Shown: positions 1 through 11,024, counted from the stretch's first letter. The stretch is 64,000 bases of DNA from Vibrio neptunius (GCA_019339365.1 CP079860.1:868001-932000), one strand, 5' to 3'. Notes: a model not told the origin generated them from the letters alone. Numbers and translations are program-made.

Positions 1-1
1 C

Positions 2-355
<354 letters not shown>

Positions 356-379
356 AGTCAAGGAACCGGCTCCTTGACT
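356..379 (+). terminator. Hairpin after the GH1 gene
   Basis: A perfect 9-bp inverted repeat (AGTCAAGGA ... TCCTTGACT) with a 6-base loop begins one base after the GH1 stop codon. There is no T tract after it, so it may stabilise the 3' end or terminate weakly. The rest of 380-664 holds no gene that I can support, only a copy of a dispersed repeat end at 546-592. Confidence 0.5.
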
Positions 380-664
380 GATTGCGTCTCGCGATAGGCT
401 CATACTCGGCGCAAGTCGCTTTATGTGAATGAGTCTGAATACAATCTATCGGTTTCGTTTCCTTGAGGTGATTAGAACGGCTGGTTGGCCTAGATCGGCT
501 CTGCCCCATTCAGAACCAGAGATGGCCATCCCTTGAAGTCCTTTTGGTGTGTGTCCTGAATTTCTACTTGTCCTGAATTTCTACTCTGAATTTCTAGTTT
601 CTATTTCTCAAATAGTCAAAATTTGAGACCGACCTTGCCTCATATTGATGCTTCTTATGCATTT

Positions 665-698
665 AAAAAGCCCCTTACGTCGATTGACATAAAGGGCT
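665..698 (-). terminator. Rho-independent terminator of the TSUP gene
   Basis: On the minus strand a stem of about 13 bp with one mismatch and the core AGCCC...GGGGCT is followed by TTTTTAAA. It lies 23 bases beyond the stop codon of the TSUP permease gene and would end the two-gene minus-strand operon. Confidence 0.8.
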
Positions 699-720
699 AC
701 TGGGAAAACAGGGATACCCG

Positions 721-1503
721 TTAGAAAATGAACTTATAGCCTAATGAGATCATCAACAGGCTCAGAGAGATGGATATCGTTCGTTGAATGAGTTTTGGAC
801 CATACTTCATTGCCGAAGCGCTACCAACGTGGTTACCAAATAAGTTCATGACCACTAATGGGACGGCCAATGCGTACATAACACTCCCCGCTAACATGAA
901 TGCGATCAGTGCACCTATATTCGAAGCAAAATTAAATAACTTTGACGTCGCTGAAGCGGAAACCAAATCGAACTTGAGCAAATAATGCAGTGCAAGGATC
1001 AGAAAGCTTCCAGTTCCCGGCCCGAAGAAACCATCGTAAAATCCAATCACAAATACGGCAGCAGGAACACCAAACAAGATGACGTATCGATTGATGGGCG
1101 CATTCGTATCGTGTTCTTTGCTCTTTTTGGGAATGAAAGATAACACAATACCAAATGGAAGCATGGCGAGTATGATCTTGCCGATCGTATCAGGATCGAA
1201 ATAAAGTATTGCTTCCGCACCCGCATAGGCCCCCACTAAACCCGCAGGTATACCCGTTGCTACCGCTGTCCAGATCACACATTTATTTCTGACGAAATTA
1301 CGGATCGCCGCAATGGTACCAATGGTGCTGACAATCTTCTCTTGTCCCAGCGCAATGTGTGGCGGTAGGCCGGCAAGAATGAAAGAAGGAACCAAAATCA
1401 GACCGCCTCCACCGGCAACCGAATCAATAAACCCAGCAGCAAATGCAGACACCATCAGTGCAACCAGAATCCAAAATGTAATATCGCTTCCTAGAAATTC
1501 CAC
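721..1503 (-). CDS. TSUP (TauE/SafE) family permease
   Basis: A 260-residue, strongly hydrophobic protein with about eight predicted membrane segments. The N-terminal segment with GFIDSVAGGGGLILVPS, and its second-half counterpart GFYDGFFGPGTGSFL, are the duplicated glycine-rich signatures of the sulfite exporter TauE/SafE (TSUP) family, which moves small organic or sulfur anions across the inner membrane. The gene follows the dehydrogenase at 1519-2394 by 15 bases and is probably co-transcribed with it, so the permease likely carries a substrate or product of that enzyme. The substrate is not identifiable. Confidence 0.85.
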   Translation of the reverse strand: MEFLGSDITFWILVALMVSAFAAGFIDSVAGGGGLILVPSFILAGLPPHIALGQEKIVSTIGTIAAIRNFVRNKCVIWTAVATGIPAGLVGAYAGAEAILYFDPDTIGKIILAMLPFGIVLSFIPKKSKEHDTNAPINRYVILFGVPAAVFVIGFYDGFFGPGTGSFLILALHYLLKFDLVSASATSKLFNFASNIGALIAFMLAGSVMYALAVPLVVMNLFGNHVGSASAMKYGPKLIQRTISISLSLLMISLGYKFIF

Positions 1504-1518
1504 GCTGTGTTGCTCCTT

Positions 1519-2394
1519 TTATGATGACTCTTGATAGGTTTTGATGAGTACAGAGGTGTCCATACGACCGTATCCGTGGTTCTGTAGCTCACGATATTCA
1601 CTATCTACTTTGATCGTGAGTGGCAAATCTATCCCTAACCTTTTGCTTTCGTCGATACAAATGCCTAAATCTTTGCGCATCCAATCAATCGCGAACCCAA
1701 AATCAAATTCATCTCTAGACATCGTTGAGGAACGATTCTCCATCTGCCAAGAACCTGCCGCCCCATGCTTCAAGACATCCACAAGGTCATCGATATCTAA
1801 GCCAGCATGTTTTGCCAACGTCAGTCCTTCACTCAAGCCTTTCAAAACGCCAGCAATACAGATCTGATTGACCATTTTTGAACGTTGGCCTTGGCCGTTT
1901 CCTCCCATCAACTTGGATTGTTTTCCATAAACGCTCATCACAGATGCTGCCTGCTCATACATTTCACTTTGACCACCACACATGATAGTTAGAGCACCAT
2001 TTTCAGCCCCCGCTTGCCCACCAGACACAGGGGCATCAATGAATGCGATCCCTTTTTGTTTGCAGGCCACACCGAGTTCAATCGCCAATTCGGCGGATGT
2101 GGTGGTATGGTCGACCAAGATACTTCCTGGTTTCATATTGTCGATAAGACCCGTCTCACCGTAAACCACGCTGCGAACGTCATCATCATTTCCTACACAA
2201 ACAAATACCAAATCACAATCTTGAGCCGCGGCCCCTGGCGATGAACAAACCTCACCGTGATAGTCTTTCGCCCAGTCATGAGCCTTTTTCGTTGTGCGAT
2301 TGTAAACTTTGGTTGGGTAACCATGACTAGAAAGGTGTCCTGCCATTGGGTAGCCCATGACACCTAATCCAATAAAGGCAACATTGTTTTTCAT
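1519..2394 (-). CDS. NAD(P)-dependent beta-hydroxyacid dehydrogenase (3-hydroxyisobutyrate dehydrogenase / tartronate semialdehyde reductase family)
   Basis: A 291-residue protein of usual length for the family. The N-terminal GLGVMGYPMA is the Rossmann dinucleotide-binding loop; DAPVSGGQAGAENGAL at about 120-135 is the substrate-binding signature; the catalytic Lys lies in SKMVNQ at about 170. Enzymes of this family oxidise 3-hydroxyisobutyrate or reduce tartronate semialdehyde, and which applies here cannot be decided. It is first in an operon with the TSUP permease. A MocR regulator is divergent from it, with palindromic operator candidates between them, so local control by that regulator is likely. 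Confidence 0.88.
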   Translation of the reverse strand: MKNNVAFIGLGVMGYPMAGHLSSHGYPTKVYNRTTKKAHDWAKDYHGEVCSSPGAAAQDCDLVFVCVGNDDDVRSVVYGETGLIDNMKPGSILVDHTTTSAELAIELGVACKQKGIAFIDAPVSGGQAGAENGALTIMCGGQSEMYEQAASVMSVYGKQSKLMGGNGQGQRSKMVNQICIAGVLKGLSEGLTLAKHAGLDIDDLVDVLKHGAAGSWQMENRSSTMSRDEFDFGFAIDWMRKDLGICIDESKRLGIDLPLTIKVDSEYRELQNHGYGRMDTSVLIKTYQESS

Positions 2395-2605
2395 AGCGTT
2401 CTCCTTAGTCCTTTGCTATTTGCTTTCAATTTCCGTACGGCAATATTTGAACAAGCGAACTTATTGCAAATTCACTCACCAACGATCAGTGCTATTTTGA
2501 CGTGGATAACCCCTTTCTCTGCTGTGGCCCACACGTTGATAGACCAAATGGCGTTTAAGGTCTCCACGGTTCCACTTTGATAAGATATTATTTCAATGTT
2601 CTTTC

Positions 2606-2621
2606 ATTGATATATGTCAAT
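2606..2621. promoter_or_regulatory. Candidate operator 1 for the MocR regulator
   Basis: ATTGATATATGTCAAT is a near-palindrome closely related to the perfect palindrome at 2879-2896. It lies in the 590-bp divergent interval, on the side of the dehydrogenase-permease operon. Two matching sites, each on one side of a regulator/target intergenic region, suggest the regulator's binding sites. This is inference only. Confidence 0.5.
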
Positions 2622-2878
2622 TTTAGTGTCATTGACTAATGGCGATTTTGCAATCATCCCGTGGGCACGAGGTGTTTAACCTTACTTATCTACCAACCTT
2701 TCATAGTCAATTATGAAAAGTCTTCATCTGAGATTCAGTGATGGTATTTTATGGTCAGATGTCATAGGACATAGGCCTCTTCGCTACACGGGGTAATGAG
2801 TGAATCTGAGCTTCCTCATTGAGCATTGTTTTTAGTGTTATGTAATCTTCTTATCACTTTGATGCATGTTATTTGTCA

Positions 2879-2896
2879 AATTGACATATGTCAATT
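2879..2896. promoter_or_regulatory. Candidate operator 2: 18-bp perfect palindrome
   Basis: AATTGACATATGTCAATT is a perfect 18-bp inverted repeat about 90 bases before the MocR start codon. A related site lies at 2606-2621. GntR/MocR proteins bind short palindromes or direct repeats of this kind, often autoregulating. The rest of 2395-2984 contains no gene that I can support. Confidence 0.55.
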
Positions 2897-2984
2897 TAAA
2901 AATGACATCATTAACTGATCAATTCCATAGCGAATAGACATAGTTATGCTTTATAATCGAAGAGGATAATTAAGGAGAAGTCGA

Positions 2985-4324
2985 TTGAATAACAACAAAT
3001 TCGTACGTATTGCTGACGCTATTGAAGAAAAGATTAATAGTGGCGAATACACGGCCAACACTAAGCTACCGACCCATCGACAGTTAGCTGATGAGCTTAA
3101 AACGACTCCAGCGACGGTCGCTAAAGCCTATAAGTTGCTTAGTGACAAAGGTCGGCTTGAATCGTTTGTTGGTAAAGGTACGTTTGTTGCTGCTCACTCT
3201 GATCTGAATGAAGCTATTCAAGTGGTCCATGAAGACACCAATTACAATTTCTCTCTGCTACAGCCGTGCTTACACAAGAACATTCCTGCGATTAAGAGCG
3301 CCTATCGACAAGCGTCTGATCATCTCACTGAAACTTTGATTGGATATTGTGAAGACTCGGGACATGAAAAACACCGACAAGCGGCCGTCAAGTGGGCTCA
3401 ACAGTATGGTCTGGAAGGCGGTAGTATCGATAACACCGTATTGACCAATGGGGCTCAACATGCTCTCTCTTTATTAGTAGAAACGCTAACTGAGCCTGGT
3501 GACACCATTTTGGTTGAATCCCTCACTTATCCAGGAATATTGGCCATTGCCAATTTATCTAACCGTAACGTTGTCGGCGTTGACTTAGACGAACATGGTC
3601 TATCTCCAGCATCACTGGATAGTGCGATTCAACAATATTCACCCTCTCTCGTGATTGTCATTCCATGCCATCAGAACCCCACAGGTGTGTCGATGCCTGA
3701 AATGAGAAAAAAAGAAATCGCTCAGATCATCAATGAGCATCAAGTTTGGTTGGTAGAAGATGACATCTATTGCTTCTTAGATGAACACCCCATCCCCCTA
3801 TTGCTAACTTTGCACCAGATTACACATTTCATGTCACCGCTTTGTCTAAAGCGATTAGCCCTGCAATGCGGTGCGGGTTTATTAAAGCACCGGCTAGTCA
3901 AATCGCACGGCTCAATGCTCACATACGAGCCAATATCTGGTTGTCATCGCCTATCAACTACATTGCCGCGACACTGCTTATCGAGTCGGGTGAAGCTTTC
4001 ACTCTCGCCTCGAACCAAAGAGACATGGCGTCGAGCCGACAAAAAATCGCTCGTGAGATTTTTTCATTGAATGGCGTGGAATCTACTGGCTACCATATGT
4101 GGTTATCTTTACCCGAGCATTGGCAGCAAGATAGGTTTACCATGGAAGCCAAGAACCGCGGATTAATTGTCACCAGTGGCAGCTATTTCAGTGTGGATGG
4201 CTCAAGCACTCAACATATCCGGCTTTCACTTACCTCTATCAGTCAAGAGAGAAAATTGATTGAAGGGCTCAAACAAATTCGTGATCTCCTGAATGCCAGT
4301 CCAAATGCCTTTATGCCTTTCTGA
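2985..4324 (+). CDS. MocR-type GntR-family regulator with aminotransferase-like domain (one frameshift)
   Basis: Starts at TTG after a strong AAGGAG. Residues 1-70 form a GntR winged helix (KLPTHRQLADELKTTPATVAKAYKLL); the rest is a fold-type I aminotransferase-like domain with NGAQHALSLL, PCHQNPTG and, after the break, TALSKAISP, whose Lys would bind PLP. The frame is lost in the C5 run at 3794-3798. Adding one C rejoins the two halves without a gap and gives about 446 residues, the usual MocR length. Members use PLP or its adducts as effector ligand. The target is probably the divergent dehydrogenase-permease operon. The break is more likely a sequencing error than a mutation. Confidence 0.85.
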
Positions 4325-4456
4325 TCAGTTGTAATCCATCAGAATCCATGCTTTCTAGGTTACGGAGTGTGAGGCGTGCGGTTTCAGACCCCAGCCTTTT
4401 CGAGTGTCCTGAATGTTGCTCAATTTTTAGTAGCTTAGGATAAATTGATTGAAAGT

Positions 4457-4500
4457 CAGGCAGATAAAAAGCGAGACGGCATGTTATTAAGAATGTTAGG
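4457..4500 (+). repeat. attC-like site A before the YrhB-type gene
   Basis: The stretch from CAGGCAGATA to GTTAGG shares GAGAC(G/T)GC(A/C)TG and TTATTAAGAATGTTAGGT with a site at 25595-25639, although the genes downstream differ. GTTAGG fits the integron core-site consensus GTTRRRY. The complement of the cassette start (TGTTAGGTG) recurs with one mismatch after the gene at 4849-4857, as expected for a gene cassette. Confidence 0.55.
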
Positions 4501-4505
4501 TGATT

Positions 4506-4844
4506 ATGAATTTTACAGAAGCGGTCAAGAAAGTTGAAAGCTATTTAAAGGGTGAAGAGATTAAAATGAACAGCTTTGGTTCTTCTTTACCAAATTACGT
4601 GCACCCCAATATAAAGTTAAAAATTCAAGACCATGACACTGAACAATATGACTTTGGATGGGTATTCTATTACAACACCGAGAAGTACATAGAAACCGGT
4701 GATTTCAGAGAGGCGCTTGGAGGAAATGCTCCTTTAATTGTCAATAAAGACACCGGAGATATTGTCATTACAGGGACTGCTGAAGATATTGGTTTTTACA
4801 TAAAGAACTATATAAAAACAGGAAACCCTCACAAAGAGACGTAG
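4506..4844 (+). CDS. Small YrhB-like protein, possible immunity protein, in an integron-like cassette
   Basis: A 112-residue cytoplasmic protein (start ATG at 4506; an in-frame GTG lies two codons earlier). It contains DFGWVFYYNTEKYIETGDF and GNAPLIVNKDTGDI, the pattern of the YrhB/Imm35-type family: small proteins that often act as immunity factors to polymorphic toxins. No partner toxin is adjacent. The gene begins six bases after the attC-like core site and fills its cassette, which suggests acquisition as a mobile cassette. The family call is by recalled pattern; function is unproven. Confidence 0.6.
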   Translation: MNFTEAVKKVESYLKGEEIKMNSFGSSLPNYVHPNIKLKIQDHDTEQYDFGWVFYYNTEKYIETGDFREALGGNAPLIVNKDTGDIVITGTAEDIGFYIKNYIKTGNPHKET

Positions 4845-4848
4845 AGCT

Positions 4849-4857
4849 CACCTCACA
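4849..4857. repeat. Cassette-end core site (complement of cassette start)
   Basis: CACCTCACA is the reverse complement, with one mismatch, of the TGTTAGGTG at 4494-4502. In integron cassettes the last segment's R'' box pairs with the cassette's own first bases, so this marks the probable 3' boundary of the YrhB cassette. Confidence 0.45.
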
Positions 4858-4940
4858 AAAGCGCCTGTAGCTCTTTTGGTGTGTTCTCACTCACTGTAAG
4901 CCACGCCGCTTAGCTTTGACCATTAAAAGGAGATTGACTG

Positions 4941-5536
4941 ATGTTCGGATTGTTCAAGAAAAGGGCAGCAGGCCAGAACCTGAGCCCGAATATATCGTGG
5001 CCACGATAAATGCTCGAATACAACCAATGCACAGAGCTGAAGTATACGGAGACCCTCTTGATGAAATTTTGTCAAAAAACTCAATCGGTGAAGTTTCTGG
5101 CGGCGGCACACTTCAATCCCAGTCTGGGGAAATCGAGCATTGCGATGTAGTAATTCAGGTTAACAACTCAAGTAGAGAAACGGTTGAAGTCATCAGATCT
5201 TCGCTCGAAAATATAGGAATACCCAAAGGTTCTAAATTAAAGATTGAAACCACTGACTCGGAGCTTGAGCTCGGTACTTTAGAAGGTTTAGCTATTTACT
5301 TAAATGGTACAGACCTAGATCCCGAAGTATATGCAAATAGCGACTCTAACTACGTCCACAGCGAGTTGGATCGTTTAACTTATGGTCATGGTAAAGTCTA
5401 TAGTTACTGGCAAGGGCCAAAGGGAACTGCTTTCTACTTGTATGGTACTTCCTTTGCTCAAATGAAATTGCAGATTTCAGAGTTGGTTACTAGTTACCCT
5501 CTTTGCCAAAAGTGCAGAATTGAGCAGATTGCATAA
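4941..5536 (+). CDS. Hypothetical soluble protein (frameshifted near start)
   Basis: I choose ATG 4941 because it has a good AGGAG eight bases upstream and encodes MFGLFKKR, a common start for cytoplasmic proteins. That frame closes soon after, while the long frame from about 4963 to 5536 is clearly coding (RPEPEPEYIVATINARIQP, then about 180 residues). Adding one base in the A4-G3 run at 4959-4965 joins them into about 198 residues. There is no signal peptide or membrane segment; the C-terminus has CQKC. I do not recognise the family. It follows the YrhB cassette and could be another accessory or immunity gene. Confidence 0.6.
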
Positions 5537-5641
5537 AGGTGGCTAATAAGGGGCGTGTAATAGTCAACAAATCCCAAAAAATACACCCGTAAAGAGAAAG
5601 ATTATCGATTTACCGAGAGTGATTAATGTGTTGTTTAAGAA

Positions 5642-6538
5642 CTATGTTTCTGTTGGAAAATCACTGTTGACTTGCTCCTTTAACCAATCAATAAACAATG
5701 TCACTTTGGGTCTTTTCAAGTTCTTTTCAGGTAAACATATAAAATATGAGAAGGATAGCTCGGTAAAATTCTCTCCAATTCTAACTAAAGTTTTATTTTT
5801 GATATATCTATTAACTAGGCTGTGTTTTATTAATCCTATTCCTTGCATTGCTAGGGCACTTTCTACCACAAATTGAGAACCATGAAATAAAATCGAAGGA
5901 TTAATGGGTTTTTTATCATTTAATTCCAGCCAAGTCTTCCAACTCATATCTGTATAAATATCTTCTATTAGCACACCATTATTCAAATCATCGATGCTAT
6001 ATATGCCATACTTTTCTTGATAATAAGGGTGGCATACAGGATATATAATGTCTTTCATCAACCATTCACAATGCATTCCAGTATATTGACCAGAACCGAA
6101 GCGTACGCATAAATCGATACTATTGTCAGTGGGTTGAGAGAGACGGTTGGTTGGTTCAACTAGAATGTTGATATCAGGGTGCCGCTCTCTGAATCCTTGT
6201 AATCTTGGAATTAGCCAATGATGAGCAAAAGAGCTAGGTGTTGATATCGCGAGCTTGTTTGGGTATGGGTCATCAACCAGTTCATCCAGACCAGATTCTA
6301 GGTGGTTAAATCCTTTCTTGACCTGTTTGTAAAGACTTTCCCCATAAGGGGTGAGTTCAATTTTCCTGTGATGACGGTGGAACAGGCAAGTGTCTACGCT
6401 AGCTTCGAGTTGTCTTATTTGCTGACTTACTGCAGCTGGAGAAACGAAGAGTTCTTTTGCTGCTAATTTGAAGCTCCCTAAAGCTGCCGCTCGATAAAAA
6501 TAATGTAAACCTTGGAGAGGAAGATTCTGTCTTTTCAA
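5642..6538 (-). CDS. LysR-family transcriptional regulator (GcvA-like)
   Basis: A 298-residue protein starting at TTG. An N-terminal helix-turn-helix at about 15-60 (GSFKLAAKELFVSPAAVSQQIRQLE) is followed by the LysR effector-binding domain; the wording LHYFYRAAALGSF and the RHHRKIELT wing resemble GcvA-type regulators. It is divergent from the alpha-oxoamine synthase operon at 6666 with a 127-base gap, so it is probably that operon's activator. The effector is unknown, but could be the operon's product or precursor. Confidence 0.88.
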   Translation of the reverse strand: MKRQNLPLQGLHYFYRAAALGSFKLAAKELFVSPAAVSQQIRQLEASVDTCLFHRHHRKIELTPYGESLYKQVKKGFNHLESGLDELVDDPYPNKLAISTPSSFAHHWLIPRLQGFRERHPDINILVEPTNRLSQPTDNSIDLCVRFGSGQYTGMHCEWLMKDIIYPVCHPYYQEKYGIYSIDDLNNGVLIEDIYTDMSWKTWLELNDKKPINPSILFHGSQFVVESALAMQGIGLIKHSLVNRYIKNKTLVRIGENFTELSFSYFICLPEKNLKRPKVTLFIDWLKEQVNSDFPTET

Positions 6539-6665
6539 TTAAGAAGGCCTTAACTAACGGCAATAAAGAATTGCTTGTCAGGTTGACATAAATTTACAAA
6601 TATATAAAAGTATCATTGAAATATGGTTTTTTTTATCAATTAGGCTCGCATGACAAGGAATAGTT

Positions 6666-7888
6666 TTGAATAAGTATACAAATATAAAAAAATCAATAGA
6701 TATAAGCGAAGGTTTCTGGGATACAACCAGCAATAATGGCCTTGCTAATATTATCAGTAAGAATATGGGAAATGGTGAGCACTTGACAGTTCCCGGAGGC
6801 GAGCAGTTTGTCAATATGTCCTCGTACTCTTATCTTGGTTTGGATAGCCATCCTGCAATTATACAAGGTGCAATTGACGGTATTCAGTCGACAGGGGCAT
6901 TAAATTCTTCGACTTCACGCATTCGTGTTCAATACGAAATACTGAACCAAGCAGAGTGCCAATTAGGTGAACTAACAAGTAGTGACGTGTTCACACTGCC
7001 TTCTTGCGCAGCGGCCGCCGCCGCAGTATTACCATTACTTTCATCTGGTGCCCTTACCAATAATACCCCCCGGTCATGGTTTTTGATAAGCATGCGCACT
7101 TTTGTCTGAATTATATGAAACCCATTTGCGCTGATGAAACAAAAGTCATCACGATTGAGCATAACGACATGTGCGCATTGGAGGATATTTGTAAGCAGCA
7201 CCAACAAGTCGCGTTTGTCGCTGATTCTATATACAGCACAGGTGGAGCGGCACCGATAAAAAGGTTACTAGAACTGCAAAGTCAATACGGGCTATTTCTG
7301 CTGATTGACGAAGCTCACGGCCTTTCTACCACTGGTCATAATGGAGTAGGCATGGTTTTGAGTGAAGTCGATGAACTTAATGATCAGACGTTGCTCATCG
7401 CATCTCTAAATAAAGGCTTTGGTGCATCGGGTGGTGCCGTGTTCTTTCGTCAACACAAGGACAATAAAGTCAGGAACCTTTTAGCCAGATATGGTGGGCC
7501 GATCACTTGGTCACAGCGAATTAATACGGCGGGCCTTGGCGCTATTATTGCTTCGACTGAGTTGCATCAGGATGGAACAATTAATCGATTACAAACGACG
7601 CTAATGCGTAAAGTTGAATTGTTTGACGAGTTGGTAACGACCCAAGCCAAAGGTGATGGATTGCCTATCCGATTTGTTTCTTTGGGAGACGAGCAAGCGA
7701 CCATCAATATAGCCAGAGAGCTATTTAGTTCGGGCTTTTACACTTCAGCGATATTCTTCCCAGTCATCGCCAGAGGTAAGGCGGGTCTAAGAGTCATGTT
7801 GCGCTCAAATATGCAAGATAAAGATATTCAAGAGTTCGCCATTAGATTGAATCAACTCAAGCAAAAGCATGGAGTGCATGATGCGTAG
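6666..7888 (+). CDS. PLP-dependent alpha-oxoamine synthase (KAPA synthase / KBL / CqsA-like), one frameshift
   Basis: This family condenses an acyl-CoA with an amino acid and releases CO2. Visible marks are YSYLGLDSHPAI near residue 60, LLIDEAHGLSTTGHNG in the middle, and the PLP lysine in SLNKGFGASGG. The frame breaks in the C6 run at 7066-7071; one extra C restores NTPPVMVFDKHAHF and gives about 407 residues, the normal family length. The gene starts at TTG after AAGGA. It heads an operon with an exporter and an acyl-CoA carboxylase, so it probably serves a small-molecule pathway rather than biotin synthesis. CqsA identity is not supported, as no CqsS lies nearby. Confidence 0.8.
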
Positions 7889-9074
7889 AGCAGGTAATCG
7901 TCTCGTACTGGTTTTAGCTTGTACGCTAGTGCTGATGGCACAGATGTCGACCACTTTGTATTTGCCAGCTTTGCCTGAGGTCGCAAGCGAACTTTCCATA
8001 AGTCGTCATTACGCTGAATTGTCCATTTCACTTTTTGTGATTGGAGCGGCTTTACCCGTTATTTACTGGGGGCATGCTGCAGAAAAATATGGGCGAGATA
8101 GATCCTTGATGATGGCTTTAAGTGTGTTTATTGGAGCGAGTTTATATCTCTATTTTGCACAAACAATCGAGAGCTTAATGGTCGCGAGAGTAATCCAAGG
8201 GATGGGAGCGGGTGGTGCTGCAATCATTGCCAGGATCTTGGTAAGAGATAACTGGAGCGGAGATGAGTTGACGCAGAAACTCTCGCTGCTTTCGATGGCC
8301 TTCATTGCTGCTTTAGGTATCGGGCAGTTTATCGGTTCGATATTAACTGAGTATAGCGATTGGCGGTTTGGCTTCATATTATTGTCGGCCATAGCTGTCG
8401 GAGCATTAGTCGTGATTATGTTCATCCCTTTTCAATCGACTGAACAAAAGCGTCAAGCTTCACCAACATCGCGATCAAGTTATATTCAAATTGCAAATGA
8501 CCGCAGTTTTCTGATCCCTTGCGTTCAAGGAGGGCTTGGGTTTGCCACGATAGTGACGTTGCAAGAAGTGAGTCCATTTGTATTTTCACATGACTTACAG
8601 CTATCTAGCCAAATGTTTGGTTTCTTTGGCCTTAGTATTGGTGTTGCGTATTTCTTAGGCTCTCTTTGTGTCAAACATTTTGTAACCAAGGTTGGCAGTC
8701 AGAAGTTAATGAATCTGGGGGCCTATCTGATGATGTTAGGCTCAATAATCATGCTAGGGGTTTGGTTGTTCAGCACTGCGATTCCAAGGCAAATCCTTAT
8801 TGCTGCTTATCTTAGTTTGTATCTACTCATTATTTTTGGACAAGCTATCGTTTTTCCAAACAGCATGTCCATTGCTGCAAGCCAATCTTCGCACAATGGC
8901 GCGCATAGCATTGCTTTGTGTGGATTCCTACAGCAATCAATGGCCGGAATAGCAGCGGCATTAGCGGTTGGTGCGGGGCAAAGTCATAGCTGGGCGTACT
9001 GGGTTGCTATTATGGCAGTAGTGATTCTTGGTCTTAGTTTTACGAATAAAGAGCAAAAAGCATGTCTGAATTAG
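7878..9074 (+). CDS. MFS exporter (Bcr/CflA-like drug:H+ antiporter family)
   Basis: A protein of about 398 residues with 12 predicted membrane helices. The first helix carries STTLYLPALPEVASEL, typical of Bcr/CflA/EmrD exporters; the first loop reads WGHAAEKYGRDRSLM, and ARVIQGMGAGGAAIIARILVRD is the motif C-like region of antiporters. It overlaps the end of the synthase gene; ATG 7878, seven bases... after GGAG, is the best start among three. The next gene overlaps its end by 13 bases, so the three genes are translationally coupled. It probably exports the product of the pathway. Confidence 0.87.
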   Translation: MMRRAGNRLVLVLACTLVLMAQMSTTLYLPALPEVASELSISRHYAELSISLFVIGAALPVIYWGHAAEKYGRDRSLMMALSVFIGASLYLYFAQTIESLMVARVIQGMGAGGAAIIARILVRDNWSGDELTQKLSLLSMAFIAALGIGQFIGSILTEYSDWRFGFILLSAIAVGALVVIMFIPFQSTEQKRQASPTSRSSYIQIANDRSFLIPCVQGGLGFATIVTLQEVSPFVFSHDLQLSSQMFGFFGLSIGVAYFLGSLCVKHFVTKVGSQKLMNLGAYLMMLGSIIMLGVWLFSTAIPRQILIAAYLSLYLLIIFGQAIVFPNSMSIAASQSSHNGAHSIALCGFLQQSMAGIAAALAVGAGQSHSWAYWVAIMAVVILGLSFTNKEQKACLN

Positions 9075-9370
9075 TTTCAATATTAGATCCGAAAACTGAA
9101 GAGGCCAAAGTTAACTTTGATGGTTATCAAGCTATTCTAGAAAAGTTTAATCAAGCCCAATCTGAATCACTCGCTTTAGAGTTGCCAAGTCGTGAAAAGC
9201 AAAGCTCTAGAGGTAAACTTTCTCCCCGGGAACGGATATCAAAAGTGATTGATGTTGGAACCTCATTCTTTGAAATCGGGCAAATAGCAGGATACAAAGT
9301 CTATGAGCAACCTCTCCCGAGCGCAGCAATAGTGACCGGTGTTGGTGTAATAAACGGCCGTAAATTGTAG
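9062..9370 (+). pseudogene. Acyl-CoA carboxyltransferase beta-subunit, 5' fragment interrupted by an IS
   Basis: The first about 100 residues match biotin-dependent acyl-CoA carboxylase beta chains (propionyl/methylcrotonyl type): GKLSPRERISKVIDVGTSFFEIG and an opening at about 500 residues would be expected for the whole subunit. The frame runs into the IS3-family element at 9366 and stops at once. No downstream portion of this gene appears after the element. The enzyme would supply an extended (malonyl-type) acyl-CoA, a plausible substrate of the operon's alpha-oxoamine synthase. Confidence 0.82.
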
Positions 9371-9373
9371 TGG

Positions 9374-10566
<1,193 letters not shown>

Positions 10567-10626
10567 GCTATGAGGTGTATCTTAACACCTCTAATTAGGT
10601 GGCCAAATTCACCGTACCACTACACA

Positions 10627-10675
10627 TGCACTGTTCTGTAGGAGATATAGTAAACAAAGGTGACACCATTCTCTA
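10627..10675 (+). pseudogene. Remnant of a biotin/lipoyl carrier domain C-terminus
   Basis: Straight after the IS, a short frame reads CSVGDIVNKGDTIL and stops. This matches the end of biotinyl domains (pattern V.GD.V.KGD.L), as found in biotin carboxyl carrier regions of acyl-CoA carboxylases. With the carboxyltransferase start left of the IS, it suggests that the rest of the beta subunit and most of the biotin carboxylase subunit have been lost between the two flanks. The fragment is short, so this is moderate evidence. Confidence 0.5.
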
Positions 10676-10751
10676 AATCGCGGATGGTTTGAACGAATCG
10701 ATGTAAAGTCAGCTAAGAGCATCGCCACTTTCAAATCAACATTCGGAATCT

Positions 10752-10782
10752 TCGCCTAGTATGCAGCTAGGCGATTTTTTTT
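10752..10782 (+). terminator. Rho-independent terminator of the broken carboxylase operon
   Basis: A perfect 8-bp stem (TCGCCTAG ... CTAGGCGA) with a 7-base loop is followed by eight T residues. It is oriented to end the plus-strand operon that starts at 6666. Confidence 0.88.
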
Positions 10783-11024
10783 GCCTGCTGAAAGCTCGAT
10801 GTTTATCTTCAAATTCAAAGTGAATAAGAGAGGGTTTGCTTAACATAAAAAAGGTGAGCCAAGTAAAACCATATGTCACGATGAATCTTGGCATAGCACT
10901 CTCGGCAGGGGACGGTTTGCTCCAATATGATTGCCAAGAGCTTGTACTGACATCGCTACGTTCTCTTTTCTATAAACTCCATCCAGTCTGGCTGGAGCAG
11001 GTCACAGACTGAATTTTTATCCAT

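Noticed and set aside
6666..7888. Identification of the alpha-oxoamine synthase as the CAI-1 autoinducer synthase CqsA
   Set aside because: No sensor kinase CqsS nearby, and the MFS exporter and acyl-CoA carboxylase in the operon point to a different product.
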